The notes below the pieces were generated by a model. It was not told where the DNA came from, ran no database searches, and saw only the letters and a list, made by a program, of their open reading frames with translations. From contig NZ_JAAAPL010000009.1 of NCBI RefSeq assembly GCF_011317445.1, positions 1-64,000 on the forward strand: 64,000 nt of DNA. The letters run 5' to 3'. Shown here in pieces: positions 9,047 through 18,607 of the stretch. The stretch's first letter is position 1. Each line of letters starts with the position of its first letter. Source of the stretch: Chelativorans multitrophicus (GTDB lineage: Bacteria > Pseudomonadota > Alphaproteobacteria > Rhizobiales > Rhizobiaceae). Position numbers and translations under genes: made by a program.

Positions 9047-11104
9047 ATGGCGAACGGGATAACGTTGGGAAATGAACTAACGGAAAGCGCGGAGCACGAG
9101 CCCTGGTATCGTTCGCCGTTTCGTCTGTTCCAGACCAATCTTTTGGAACCCGATGCCGATATGGACGTGGAGAAGGTTCTTGATTTCATCGAGGACATGG
9201 GTTGCAACGTCTGGCTGGTGAACGGCGGCGGCATCCTTTCGTTCTATCCGACGCGGCTTGAGCACCAGACCCGCAACCCTTATCTCGACCGGCGGCCGAG
9301 CGGTGACCTGTTCGGCGACGCGGTTGAGGCCGGCCACCGGCGCGGTATCCGGGTGATGGCGCGGATGGACTTCTCGAAGGTCAACCAGGCGGTGGCCGAC
9401 AGGCACCCGGATTGGCTGTTCGTGCGTCCCGATGGCCGGCGGCAGGCCGCCGAGGGGCAGGTAAGCGTCGATCCGAGCGGCGATTATTACCAGGAAAAGC
9501 TGCTCGAGGTGGTCGACGAAATGATTGACCGCTACCCGCTCGATGGCTTTTTCTTCAATCGTGCCGGCTTCAACGAATTCGACTACGCGATGCACTATCA
9601 CGGCGTATCGCAGTCAGAGGCTTCGAAGAGGGGGTTCGCCGCCTTCAGCGGCGGCCAGCAGTTACCGACAGGGCCGGAGTCGCCCAACTACGATCTCTGG
9701 CGAGCGTATTGCGCGAAGGTGGTCGGCGATCTCTGGGTCCGGATCTCGGCCCACATCAAGACCCGACGCCCGGACGTGGCGCTGCTGCGCTCGGACGATG
9801 TGATCTTCTTCGAGGCGAATAACAAGATGGGCCGCCCATTCTGGCCGCATCATGTCAACGAACAGGTTAGCGCCTACCGGACTCAGCGTCCGGACAGGCC
9901 GGTTCTGTGTCACTGCGTGACCTTCGTTGACATGCCTTACCGGATCGCAAGTGAGCAGCCGGAACATTTCGCGCAGCACCAGATTCAGGGCTTGTCCCGC
10001 GGCGCCAACATCTCAGCTTACATCATGGGCGTTCCGGGCGAGATCGAGTACCCTTCGCTCGAGGTAGGGCGCGAGATCATGCGGTTTCACCGCGACAATC
10101 AGGACGTCTACCACGGACTTGTTCCGGCCGCGCATGTGGGCCTCGTCCGGCCGAACATGCTGGCCATGAGCCTCGACCGGCATCGTGAGGCGCAGGAGGA
10201 ATTCCGCGGGCTCTACGAGGCGTTGCAGCAGGCGCACGTTCCGTTCGACGTCGTCCCCGCCGAGGGGCTCGACGACATGAGGGCCAATGGCGGGCTGGGG
10301 CGTTACTCGGTCCTCGTGCTGGCCGATCTCGGTCCCCTCCCAGCTGAGGCAGTCACCGCGCTCGACACCTTCGTCGAGCGCGGTGGACGGCTGGTCGTGA
10401 CTGGCCGGTCCGGCTTCGACGCCAAAGACCGCGCCCAGCTTGCCCGGATGCCCGCGGTCCGTGTCACCGAGACCACCACCGACCCTGACGCGCTGAAATC
10501 TGTCTACGTCACCGAGCGCCCGGTGGAAGAAGGCCGCTACTATTTCGCTCCTCTGTCGCCGGTTTTCGGCGCGCACCTTCGGGTGGAGGCGGCACCAGGC
10601 GCGGAGGGGAGGCTGGTCTTCCTGCCACAGGCGCCCTACGGACCGCCGGAGAAGTGCTACGGCCATGCCGCGGACGGCACGCCGGGCTTCTGGCTCGACG
10701 CAAGCGGCAAGGTTGCACTGATCCCCTGGACCGTCGGACGATCCTATCACGAACTCGGGCTGACCACGCTGCGCGACATCATTGTCGACGTGACGCTCTC
10801 TCTTCTGGGCGACGACGAACCGGTGCAGGCCGATTTGGAAGAGCATGTGGAGATGACGTTGCAGCGGCGCGGCAGCGATCTTGTGGTCCACCTGATCAAC
10901 CTCTCCGGTGCGCGGCGCAAGAACTACGGGCCGCCCATTCGGACTCGCGGCGGAACGCTGCGGCTGGCCGGCGCGGCGGATGGCACCACCGCCAGAGCCC
11001 TTATCTCCGGATCGCCGTGCCCAGCAGTCCGCGACGGCGACGCCCTCGTCTTCTCTCTTCCCGAACTCAACCGCTTCGAAGTTTTGCTGATTGAGGCGAA
11101 ATAG
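9047..11104 (+). CDS. Putative glycoside hydrolase, GHL6/beta-galactosidase-trimerisation-like
   Basis: A 685-residue cytoplasmic protein with no signal peptide. The first roughly 330 residues look like a TIM barrel of the hypothetical-glycosyl-hydrolase GHL6 type: FIEDMGCNVWLVNGGGILSF, RGIRVMARMDFSK, PLDGFFFNRAGFNEFDY. From about 400 to 570 follows a flavodoxin-like segment (YSVLVLADLGPLPAEAV, FVERGGRLVVTG) resembling the beta-galactosidase trimerisation domain, then a small beta domain. Families of this build cleave glycosides, but I cannot name the catalytic pair or the sugar. It leads an operon with two hydroxyacid dehydrogenases, an Opp importer and a GH2 enzyme, which supports intracellular processing of an imported glycoside. 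Confidence 0.65.
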   Translation: MANGITLGNELTESAEHEPWYRSPFRLFQTNLLEPDADMDVEKVLDFIEDMGCNVWLVNGGGILSFYPTRLEHQTRNPYLDRRPSGDLFGDAVEAGHRRGIRVMARMDFSKVNQAVADRHPDWLFVRPDGRRQAAEGQVSVDPSGDYYQEKLLEVVDEMIDRYPLDGFFFNRAGFNEFDYAMHYHGVSQSEASKRGFAAFSGGQQLPTGPESPNYDLWRAYCAKVVGDLWVRISAHIKTRRPDVALLRSDDVIFFEANNKMGRPFWPHHVNEQVSAYRTQRPDRPVLCHCVTFVDMPYRIASEQPEHFAQHQIQGLSRGANISAYIMGVPGEIEYPSLEVGREIMRFHRDNQDVYHGLVPAAHVGLVRPNMLAMSLDRHREAQEEFRGLYEALQQAHVPFDVVPAEGLDDMRANGGLGRYSVLVLADLGPLPAEAVTALDTFVERGGRLVVTGRSGFDAKDRAQLARMPAVRVTETTTDPDALKSVYVTERPVEEGRYYFAPLSPVFGAHLRVEAAPGAEGRLVFLPQAPYGPPEKCYGHAADGTPGFWLDASGKVALIPWTVGRSYHELGLTTLRDIIVDVTLSLLGDDEPVQADLEEHVEMTLQRRGSDLVVHLINLSGARRKNYGPPIRTRGGTLRLAGAADGTTARALISGSPCPAVRDGDALVFSLPELNRFEVLLIEAK

Positions 11105-11114
11105 GGCGACGAAG

Positions 11115-12137
11115 ATGAACCAGACCGTGACGAACACCGGCAAACAGGCTCGCACCATTAAGAGCGTGTTGGCTACGGTGCCGTTCGCATCCGAGCATAT
11201 CGAAGCGTTGCGCCAGGCTGTGTTCCCGGCAGAGTTCGTGCACTGCGACGCAAAGGATGACGCGACTATCGCCAAGGCGCTGGAGACTGCAGACGTGGCG
11301 ATCATCGCGGGCGATCTCGACGACCGTCACGTTGCAGCGCCCAACCTGAAATGGGTGCACTGTGACCATTCCGGCCTGACCAGGTCAGCGCGCCCGGACG
11401 TATTCGAGAAGGGGCTAATCGTGACCGGCTCGGCCGGACGCTCGGCCGAAGCCTTGGCACAGCACGGCTTCTACTTCGCGCTCGCGCTGACCTTCGAGGC
11501 CAAGGCCCTGCTGCGCGACCAGGCCGCACATGTGTGGCGCGGCATTCCCGACTACGCGCAAAAGCTCGGGCTGCCGGGCAAGACGCTCGGCATCGTGGGC
11601 TTCGGGCATACCGGAAAGGCGATGGCGGCGCTCGGTCGGGCCTTTGGAATGAAAGTGATCGTCTACACCCGCAGCGTTTGCTCCAGCACCGAGAACGTGG
11701 ACGTTCTGCTCTGTTCCGAGGCCGGCCAAACCAAAGACCGGCTGGTCGAAGAGGCGGATATAATCATGCTGGCGACGCAGCTGACCGACGCCACCTACCA
11801 CATGTTCTCCACCGAAGAATTCAGGCGAATGAAACGAACTGCACTGATCATCAACATGGCCCGAGGCCAGGTGATCGATGAGGACGCACTGCTGGTAGCA
11901 CTGGAAGAAAGACAGATCGCCGGCGCCGGGCTTGACGTCTTCAGGCAGGAACCGCTGCCGGCTGACTCTCCGTTATGGGACCAGCCGAACGTGATGATTA
12001 CCCCCCACGCCACGCCCGGACTGCCGGACAAGACGCAACGCTCGGTCGATATGATTCTCGGCAACATTGAGCGTTATCGGATCGGCAAACCCATGATCAA
12101 TGCCATCACGGAACAGGACGTCTACACACCGAAATAG
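11115..12137 (+). CDS. D-2-hydroxyacid dehydrogenase, NAD(P)-dependent
   Basis: It encodes 340 residues, typical for GhrA/SerA-type D-2-hydroxyacid dehydrogenases. The Rossmann motif GFGHTG is at 162-167, the substrate-binding Arg in NMARGQVID near 250, Glu in DVFRQEP near 279, and the catalytic His in ITPHATPG near 298. The reaction is a 2-keto acid to or from a D-2-hydroxy acid. I took ATG 11115, ten bases after the glycosidase stop, over an overlapping upstream start. A paralogue at 17576 has the same end (QDVYT) and the same WVHCDHSG/WIHCDHSG block, so the two arose by duplication within this locus or act on related substrates. Confidence 0.88.
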   Translation: MNQTVTNTGKQARTIKSVLATVPFASEHIEALRQAVFPAEFVHCDAKDDATIAKALETADVAIIAGDLDDRHVAAPNLKWVHCDHSGLTRSARPDVFEKGLIVTGSAGRSAEALAQHGFYFALALTFEAKALLRDQAAHVWRGIPDYAQKLGLPGKTLGIVGFGHTGKAMAALGRAFGMKVIVYTRSVCSSTENVDVLLCSEAGQTKDRLVEEADIIMLATQLTDATYHMFSTEEFRRMKRTALIINMARGQVIDEDALLVALEERQIAGAGLDVFRQEPLPADSPLWDQPNVMITPHATPGLPDKTQRSVDMILGNIERYRIGKPMINAITEQDVYTPK

Positions 12138-12238
12138 GCCCGTACTTACGCACGTCGGCTGCTGTATCCACTGAAGAATCGGTGGTCGGGGGAACAAAGT
12201 AGGAGGCCCGGAGAGGCTCAAAAAAGGGAGGAAGACAA

Positions 12239-13792
12239 ATGTTAAGGCTATCGGGAAGACTAGCCGCCGCCGTCAGCGCCGGCATGCTGACCTGGGCAGC
12301 CGGCGCTCCACTCGCGGTAGCCCAACCAACTGACCGTGCGATTACGGTGGTTCTGCCGACCGAGCCGGATTCACTCGATCCGTGCGACACGCAGACCGCA
12401 ACGAATGGTAATGTGAGCAAGGACAATATCTTTGAATCGCTTACCAAAGTCAGTCCTGAAGACGGAACGGTCATACCGTTGCTGGCGGCGTCCTGGGATC
12501 GCGTCGAGCCGAATGTTTGGCATTTCCATCTCAAAGAAGGTGTGAAGTTCCACGACGGTTCTGAGTTCGATGCTGAAACGGCAGCCGCAAACATTATCCG
12601 ATCGCAAGCCGGTACTGATTTCTACGGCGGAGCTCTGGCCTGCTACAACTCCGAACAGTTCGTGGAGCGGGTCGATGCCGAAGCAATCGACAAATATACG
12701 CTTCAAGTGTCGACCGAGAGGCCCGATCCGATCATGCCCCTGCGGCTGACCTATATCGATATGGGCAGCCTCGAGAGCCAACAAAAGGCCGAGAAGATCA
12801 CTAACCCCGTTGGTACGGGCCCCTATCAGTTTGTCGAGCGGATTCAGGGTCAATCGATCAAGCTGACACGTTTTGATGGATACTGGGGTGAAATCCCTGA
12901 GGTGAAAGATGTCACTTACGTATACCGTACCGAAGCGTCGGTCCGAGCGGCCATGGTCGAGACTGGCGAAGCGCAGCTCGCCACCGCAATTAGGGCCGAA
13001 AATGCCACGGGAGATGATCGTACTGTCGCATATAAGGACAACCGTATTTTCCTGATGCGCGTCATGACCCACAAGGAGCCATTTTTGGATCCGCGGGTTC
13101 GCAGAGCTATCTCCCATGCTGTTGATCGGGATTCGATAACGAGGGCACTAATGGGGATAACGGGATCTCCTTGGTATCAGATGCTCGGACCCCAGGTGAA
13201 CGGCTTCATCCCGGATTTCGACAATTCGCAACTCGCGTATGATCCGGAAAAGGCACGGCAACTCCTGGAAGAAGCGAGGGCGGATGGTGTGCCTGTGGAC
13301 ACCGAATTCCTCATCATCTCGCGGCCCGACCAGTTGCCGAACCAGACAGAAGTGGTCCAGGCCATTGCTCAGAATCTGGAACAGGTTGGCTTTAACTTCC
13401 AGTTGCTGAACATGGAAGGCAGTGCCTGGTTGAAGTACCTGCGGGCACCGTTCCCTGACGATCAGCCGGCAACGCTTCAGATGGTATCGCACGACAACAC
13501 ATCCGGTGACGCGAGTTTTAGCTTTCCGCGGTACATCTCCTGTGAGGGACCGGTCTCCTCGACTTGTAACGAGCGGATAGACGAACTGCTCAAGCAAGCG
13601 GATGTTGCCGCCGACGAGGAGCGTGCAAAGCTATATCAGGAGGCAGCACGCATCCTTTACCTCGAAGAAACGTCCATGATCGGCGTTGCAGAGCAGGCGC
13701 GGTTGATCCGGCTCGGCGATGGAATCCGATACGATGCCAACCCGATGTCTGGTGTCATTATCCGCATCGCCGATATCCATTTGTCCGAGTAA
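12239..13792 (+). CDS. ABC transporter substrate-binding protein, family 5 (oligopeptide/glycoside type)
   Basis: A 517-residue periplasmic binding protein with a Sec signal (hydrophobic AAAVSAGMLTWAAG, cleavage near AVAQ). It has the family-5 core: TEPDSLDPCDTQ, LAASWDRVEPNVWHFHLKEGVKFHDG, and RRAISHAVDRDSI. A strong ribosome site, GGGAGGA, precedes the ATG. It is followed by two permeases and two ATPases that complete the importer. Family-5 proteins bind peptides, nickel chelates or, in rhizobia, oligosaccharides and opines. The glycosidase neighbours favour a sugar-containing ligand, as inference. Confidence 0.9.
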   Translation: MLRLSGRLAAAVSAGMLTWAAGAPLAVAQPTDRAITVVLPTEPDSLDPCDTQTATNGNVSKDNIFESLTKVSPEDGTVIPLLAASWDRVEPNVWHFHLKEGVKFHDGSEFDAETAAANIIRSQAGTDFYGGALACYNSEQFVERVDAEAIDKYTLQVSTERPDPIMPLRLTYIDMGSLESQQKAEKITNPVGTGPYQFVERIQGQSIKLTRFDGYWGEIPEVKDVTYVYRTEASVRAAMVETGEAQLATAIRAENATGDDRTVAYKDNRIFLMRVMTHKEPFLDPRVRRAISHAVDRDSITRALMGITGSPWYQMLGPQVNGFIPDFDNSQLAYDPEKARQLLEEARADGVPVDTEFLIISRPDQLPNQTEVVQAIAQNLEQVGFNFQLLNMEGSAWLKYLRAPFPDDQPATLQMVSHDNTSGDASFSFPRYISCEGPVSSTCNERIDELLKQADVAADEERAKLYQEAARILYLEETSMIGVAEQARLIRLGDGIRYDANPMSGVIIRIADIHLSE

Positions 13793-13820
13793 TTCCGTAG
13801 AGGGCTTCTAGGTTATTCAA

Positions 13821-13851
13821 GCTGCCCGATCCCATAACGGGATCAGGCAGC
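13821..13851 (+). promoter_or_regulatory. Intercistronic stem-loop after the binding-protein gene
   Basis: GCTGCCCGATCCC pairs with GGGATCAGGCAGC (one mismatch) across a five-base loop. No T-run follows, so it is not an ordinary terminator. Such stems between a binding-protein gene and its permeases can protect the upstream mRNA and raise binding-protein levels over the membrane parts. Confidence 0.7.
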
Positions 13852-13897
13852 GCTAAAATTAAGCTCACCAAGCAAGACACAGCCGGAAGCGGTCGTT

Positions 13898-14815
13898 ATG
13901 ATAACATTCCTTAGCCGCCGCCTGACCTCGAGCATTATTACGCTCATTGGCGTCGTCGTCATGGTATTCTTTCTGGCTCGGCTAACCGGCTCGCCTGTCG
14001 ATGTATTCTTTCCGGAAGGTGCGGCGCCAGAACGAATTGAAGCCTTCAACCGTGCATACGGTCTGGATAAGCCGGTCATTGAGCAATTCAGAATATTCCT
14101 ATGGAAAGCACTGCAGGGAGATTTCGGTGATTCCATCTGGCAGCAGCGGTCCGCGATGGCAGCGGCTTGGGGAGAGATGCCGATAACGATTGTACTCGCT
14201 GCCATTGCTCTGTCCGTGTCGACGGGTATGGCGATTATTCTCGGATCTCTCGCGGCAGTCTTTCGTTTCACTGTTGTCGACCGAACGATAACATTCTTCT
14301 CACTTGTTTTGGGCAGCATGCCGGCGTTCTGGTTTGCTTTGGTCGGAATTCTTCTGTTCGCGGTGCACTGGCGCCTCTTACCCACTTCGGGCAGTAACAC
14401 CTGGCTGGCGTGGATTTTACCCGTCGCAACGCTTTGCTTACAGCCGATTGGCGTGCTAACGCAGGTCGTTCGCGGAGCGATGATTGACGTCTTGACCTCT
14501 GGCTTCGTGCGTAACGCACGGGCACGTGGGTTTAACTCACGCCGTCTGGTATTTCGGCATGCTCTACGCAACGCGGCGCTGCCGATCATTTCTGTTGCAG
14601 GCGATATTGCCGCCGGAATGGTCAACGGTGCAGTTATCGTCGGCGTCGTTTTCGCATTCCCAGGCATCGGTAAACTGATTGTCGGCGCGATGTTGGCGCG
14701 AGATTTTCCTGTCCTGCAAGCGAGCGTGGTTGTCGTTGGGATTTCGGTCATCCTCCTCAATCTTATTGTGGACCTGATCTACGTCCTGGTCGATCCGCGT
14801 GTTCGCCTGAGCTGA
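13898..14815 (+). CDS. ABC transporter permease, DppB/OppB type
   Basis: A 305-residue inner-membrane permease with about six hydrophobic segments. The amino end LSRRLTSSIITLIGVVVMVFF is the usual DppB start. The cytoplasmic EAA loop is seen as RGFNSRRLVFRHALRNAALPI near 205-230. It pairs with the next gene to form the channel of the importer. Spacing to the binding protein is about 105 bases and contains the stem-loop; spacing to the next permease is eight bases. Confidence 0.92.
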   Translation: MITFLSRRLTSSIITLIGVVVMVFFLARLTGSPVDVFFPEGAAPERIEAFNRAYGLDKPVIEQFRIFLWKALQGDFGDSIWQQRSAMAAAWGEMPITIVLAAIALSVSTGMAIILGSLAAVFRFTVVDRTITFFSLVLGSMPAFWFALVGILLFAVHWRLLPTSGSNTWLAWILPVATLCLQPIGVLTQVVRGAMIDVLTSGFVRNARARGFNSRRLVFRHALRNAALPIISVAGDIAAGMVNGAVIVGVVFAFPGIGKLIVGAMLARDFPVLQASVVVVGISVILLNLIVDLIYVLVDPRVRLS

Positions 14816-14823
14816 GGGATTCC

Positions 14824-15756
14824 ATGACAATCGCCACTCGTAGTTCTCAGATTTCACCGTTGAAGCGGATTTTTAATTCTCCTAAGTGGGAGATGTTCTT
14901 AGCATCACCTTTAGCTATTGCTTCGCTTGTCTGGCTTCTATTTGTGACATTTGTCGCCGTTATCGGCCCGATATTCGTTGCCGAGCAAGCTAACCATCAG
15001 GATCTGCTTTTACGCTTTTATCCGCCATTTACGCTCGACGAAGGTGTGAGCTACGTACTTGGTGGAGATAGCCTGGGCCGACCAATTCTTCTTCAGCTTA
15101 TCGTCGGTGCCCGTACCTCCCTGATCATTGCAGCGTTCGTCGTGGGGATGTCGGCTTTGCTCGGCTATGCGATCGGCCTTTACTCAGGCTACTTCGGCGG
15201 GTGGATCGACAACATCCTTTTGCGTCTTGCCGATATTCTCCACACGGTTCCTTCGATGCTGCTAGCGCTGGTGGTGCTATTTGTCCTGGATCCAAGTATT
15301 ACCAACCTGATTGTAGTGCTCGGAATCACACGTATACCGGTTTATTTACGCACAGCGCGGGCGCAGACGCTGGAGGTTCGCGAGCGAGTGTTCATAGAAG
15401 TCGCCCGCGCGGCCGGAGCGTCTCATTGGCGGATTATGACGCGTGACGTGGCTCCGATGGTTTTTCCGACAATCCGTACGTTGGCTATGCTCGAGGTCGC
15501 CACCGTCATTCTTCAGGCGGCCAGCCTGACCTTCCTCGGTATCGGCTTGCAGCGCCCCGACGTCGACTGGGGCATGATGGTGGCCGATGGTCGCGAATAC
15601 TTGCGCAGCGCCTGGTTCGTTACGGTTTTTCCGGGCATCATAATCGTCCTCACCGCACTTGCGGCCAACCTGTTCTCGAACTGGCTGCGGGCGGTAGAGG
15701 ACCCTGCACAGAGCATCCACTTCTTCTCGAAACCCCGCCGCCAAAAGGCTGAATAG
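14824..15756 (+). CDS. ABC transporter permease, DppC/OppC type
   Basis: It has 310 residues. A hydrophilic amino tail is followed by LASPLAIASLVWLLFVTFVAVIG, the first membrane helix, then the periplasmic loop with GGDSLGRPIL, a close variant of the DppC GTDxxGRD signature. The cytoplasmic coupling loop is ARAAGASHWRIMTRDVAP. The protein ends in an in-frame TAG one base before the next ATG, so translation of the ATPase gene is probably coupled. The function is the partner channel subunit of the same importer. Confidence 0.92.
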   Translation: MTIATRSSQISPLKRIFNSPKWEMFLASPLAIASLVWLLFVTFVAVIGPIFVAEQANHQDLLLRFYPPFTLDEGVSYVLGGDSLGRPILLQLIVGARTSLIIAAFVVGMSALLGYAIGLYSGYFGGWIDNILLRLADILHTVPSMLLALVVLFVLDPSITNLIVVLGITRIPVYLRTARAQTLEVRERVFIEVARAAGASHWRIMTRDVAPMVFPTIRTLAMLEVATVILQAASLTFLGIGLQRPDVDWGMMVADGREYLRSAWFVTVFPGIIIVLTALAANLFSNWLRAVEDPAQSIHFFSKPRRQKAE

Positions 15757-15757
15757 C

Positions 15758-16594
15758 ATGAGCGCGCTTCTAGATGTGGAGGACGTACGGATCGATTTCA
15801 CTACGCGCCGCGGCGTCGTCCACGCTGTGAGAGGGGTTTCGTTCTCCATTGATCAAGGAGAATCGGTTGCCATGGTTGGCGCCAGCGGCTCAGGCAAAAC
15901 CGTGCTCGGCAGGTCGCTCTTGGGACTTGTGGAAGAACCAGGTGAGGTGAGCGGGTCCATCATATTTAACGGACAACAAGTAGTCGGCAGTTCCGAAAGC
16001 CACCTTCAACCTATCCGGGGGTTGGGTATGGCGATGGTTTTCCAAGACGCGCTCGACGGGCTGAATCCGGTCTATAGCATAGGCTCGCATCTTATGGAAA
16101 TTCTGACGATCCGGATGAAGAAGTCGCGATCCGAGGCCCGCCACGAGGCGCTGCGACTAATGGAAGAAGTAGGCATCCCGAACGCGAAATCCCGTTTTCA
16201 CGACTATCCACACCAATTCTCAGGAGGCATGCGGCAGCGCATCTGCATTGCTCTGGCTATCGGATTGCGTCCCAAGATCCTAATCGCTGACGAACCGACC
16301 ACAGCGCTGGATGTGACTGTGCAGGCTGGCATCCTGGATCTCATCCGCCGATTACAGGACGACTATGGAATGGGATTGATATTCATCACACACGACCTTG
16401 CGGTCGCTCAGCAGATTTCTGAACGTGTGCTTGTGATGTATAATGGTGAGATTGTAGAGCAGGGTGAAACGCGTGAAGTGTTTCAACATCCAAAGCACCG
16501 CTATACGCGGGCTCTGCTGGCCTCTCATCCGGCCCATGCGACGTCCTGGCGTGATCTGCAGCCGATGCCAGAAAGCTTTGTCCTGGAAGCTTGA
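15758..16594 (+). CDS. ABC transporter ATP-binding protein, DppD-like, short form
   Basis: The protein has 278 residues. Walker A is GASGSGKT near 47, the signature FSGGMRQR near 155, and Walker B ILIADEP with the D-loop TTALD. It powers import together with the next ATPase. DppD proteins usually run to 320-330 residues and end in an oligopeptide-type domain with a CPFHPRC cysteine motif. That tail is absent here, the protein ending shortly after YTRALLASHPAH. The corresponding proteins at 59.7-61.8 kb do keep it. Confidence 0.9.
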   Translation: MSALLDVEDVRIDFTTRRGVVHAVRGVSFSIDQGESVAMVGASGSGKTVLGRSLLGLVEEPGEVSGSIIFNGQQVVGSSESHLQPIRGLGMAMVFQDALDGLNPVYSIGSHLMEILTIRMKKSRSEARHEALRLMEEVGIPNAKSRFHDYPHQFSGGMRQRICIALAIGLRPKILIADEPTTALDVTVQAGILDLIRRLQDDYGMGLIFITHDLAVAQQISERVLVMYNGEIVEQGETREVFQHPKHRYTRALLASHPAHATSWRDLQPMPESFVLEA

Positions 16595-16649
16595 GCCAGC
16601 GGGGTAAACCGCCGTGTCATCTCGATTCTATTCTGGAGAATAAGAGCTC

Positions 16650-17513
16650 GTGACAAAACGCCCGCAGCCCGTCGAGAACAGCCCTCCGCTTCTTGAGGTC
16701 AGAAAGCTCTACAAGTCTTTCGGAACACCGCGGCGGGGAGAAAAGCTTGGGCCGATCATTGCCGTCAACGATGTCAGTTTCAGCCTAGCAAGCGGCGAAT
16801 GCATGGCTATTGTAGGTGAATCCGGGTCCGGCAAATCGACGCTCGCACGAACGCTTTTGAGATTGGTGACGGCGGATAGCGGAGAGGTTCTGTATCGAGG
16901 CAAGGATATACTGACGCTCTCCAATGCCGAAATGCGAGTGCAGCGAAGAAGTCTGCAGATGGTCTTCCAGGACCCTTACGCTTCTCTGCATCCGCGCCAG
17001 AATGTTCGCCGCCTGATTTCGGAACCTTGGTACATTCATCCCGATGTTCTCGAACGCTCCAATAGGCCGGCCAGAATTTCGCAACTGCTCGAACAGGTGA
17101 ACCTGCCAGAGCACTTCGCCGACCTCTATCCCAACCAAATGTCGGGTGGACAGCGACAACGGGTGGCCATTGCCCGCGCGCTGGCGCTTGAACCGGAGAT
17201 CCTCATCCTTGACGAACCGGTTTCGGCACTTGACGTTTCGGTTCAGGCACAGGTCATCCAAGTATTGATGACCCTGCAGGAAAGATTGGGTCTAGCCTAT
17301 ATCTTTATTTCGCACGATCTCGCGCTTGTCCGTCTTCTGGCCAGTAAAGTAGCCGTCATGTACCGCGGCGCATTCGTAGAAACCGGCCCGACCGAACAGA
17401 TCTTTAGCAATCCAAAGCACGAATACACGAAGACCCTGCTCGCATCGTCTCCGGGTCTGAACCAAGTCTCCGCGAATTACAAAAGGGTGGAACAGGTGAC
17501 ATTGCGGAATTGA
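16650..17513 (+). CDS. ABC transporter ATP-binding protein, DppF-like, short form
   Basis: It has 287 residues from a GTG start at 16650. Walker A is GESGSGKST near 56, the signature MSGGQRQRVAIARAL near 167 and Walker B ILILDEPVSALDVS. It is the second ATPase of the importer. Like its partner it lacks the carboxy-terminal CPFHPRC segment, ending about 25 residues after YTKTLLASSPG. The paired loss suggests a lineage-specific short form rather than chance truncation. Confidence 0.9.
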   Translation: MTKRPQPVENSPPLLEVRKLYKSFGTPRRGEKLGPIIAVNDVSFSLASGECMAIVGESGSGKSTLARTLLRLVTADSGEVLYRGKDILTLSNAEMRVQRRSLQMVFQDPYASLHPRQNVRRLISEPWYIHPDVLERSNRPARISQLLEQVNLPEHFADLYPNQMSGGQRQRVAIARALALEPEILILDEPVSALDVSVQAQVIQVLMTLQERLGLAYIFISHDLALVRLLASKVAVMYRGAFVETGPTEQIFSNPKHEYTKTLLASSPGLNQVSANYKRVEQVTLRN

Positions 17514-17575
17514 AGAAACCGATGATCCAATCTTGTGTAGTTTAGCGAAGTGAACTGTCGACAGAGGGGCAACAA

Positions 17576-18574
17576 TTGATATCACGACAAATTAAAAAAG
17601 TTTTGGCGACGGTTGAATACAAAGGATGGCATCTCGAACGATTAAAGGAAATATTTGCGCCGGCGGAACTCATCCAGATATCTCCTGATGATGATTTGGG
17701 TATCGAGCGCGAACTCCGGAATGTAGACGTCTGCGTACTCAAGTCCGACCTTGATGCACGCTTCGTGGCGGCCAATCAGCTTAAATGGATTCACTGTGAC
17801 CATTCCGGGGTTAACAAGAGCGCCCGGCCGGAGGTGATCGCAAGAAAGGATTTGATCGTAACCTCATCGGCCGGTCGTGCCGCGCCGGCACTGGCCGCGC
17901 ATACTTTCTTTTTTGTGCTTGCGTTGACCTACGACGTCCCGGCCCTGGTTGAAGCCAAGAAAAAGCATGAATGGCGAAAGATTGCAGGCTTCTCAGACCG
18001 ACGCGGGCCGTATGGCAAGACCCTAGGGGTCATCGGGCTCGGCTATACTGGGAAGGAAGTCATCGCGCTTGGCCGGGCTTTCGGAATGCGTGTTCTTGGG
18101 TACGGCCGCGGGTCGGAACAGGCGAAAATCGCAGGTCTCGACCAGTACTTCGACGGAGGTGCCGGAGAAACCATCGATACATTGCTGAAAGAAAGTGACT
18201 TCGTGGTGCTCTCAGTTCGATTGACGAATGAAACGTATAGGTTGATCGGTTCGCGCGAATTAGCGCTCATGAAGCCCAGTGCCTATCTGATCAACATGGC
18301 TCGGGGCAACGTCATCGACGAAGCGGCCCTCGTCCAGGCCTTGCACGACGGAACCATTGCCGGAGCTGGACTGGACGTCTTCGAGCAAGAACCGCTGCCG
18401 CCCAATGCGCCAATCTGGGACGCGCCGAACACAGTGATCACTCATCACCAAACTGCCGAAATGCCTGATCTTGTTGCGCGGTCGCTCGACATTATCGCGG
18501 AGAATGCGCGCCGTTACCGCGCCGGCGAAAAGCTGCTGAACCAAATCAAGGCGCAGGACGTGTACACACACTGA
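17576..18574 (+). CDS. D-2-hydroxyacid dehydrogenase, NAD(P)-dependent, second copy
   Basis: It has 332 residues from a TTG start with AGAGGGG a few bases upstream. The Rossmann motif GLGYTG is at 154-159, Arg near 243 in NMARGNVID, Glu near 272 in DVFEQEP, and a His pair near 290 in ITHHQT. It is clearly paralogous to the gene at 11115, sharing block order and the QDVYT end. It sits between the importer ATPase and the GH2 gene. Two oxidoreductases of one family in one operon suggest opposite directions or two related substrates. Confidence 0.87.
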   Translation: MISRQIKKVLATVEYKGWHLERLKEIFAPAELIQISPDDDLGIERELRNVDVCVLKSDLDARFVAANQLKWIHCDHSGVNKSARPEVIARKDLIVTSSAGRAAPALAAHTFFFVLALTYDVPALVEAKKKHEWRKIAGFSDRRGPYGKTLGVIGLGYTGKEVIALGRAFGMRVLGYGRGSEQAKIAGLDQYFDGGAGETIDTLLKESDFVVLSVRLTNETYRLIGSRELALMKPSAYLINMARGNVIDEAALVQALHDGTIAGAGLDVFEQEPLPPNAPIWDAPNTVITHHQTAEMPDLVARSLDIIAENARRYRAGEKLLNQIKAQDVYTH

Positions 18575-18607
18575 ATCGCCGGTCTGCGAGAGGAAGGAAC
18601 TAAAATC

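Noticed and set aside
10013-11305. Minus-strand open frame of 430 codons over the glycosidase and dehydrogenase genes
   Set aside because: It crosses the boundary of two well-supported plus-strand genes and has no protein-like pattern.
13821-13851. Rho-independent terminator
   Set aside because: The stem is strong, but no T-run follows and the permease genes continue the operon; kept as an intercistronic stem-loop.
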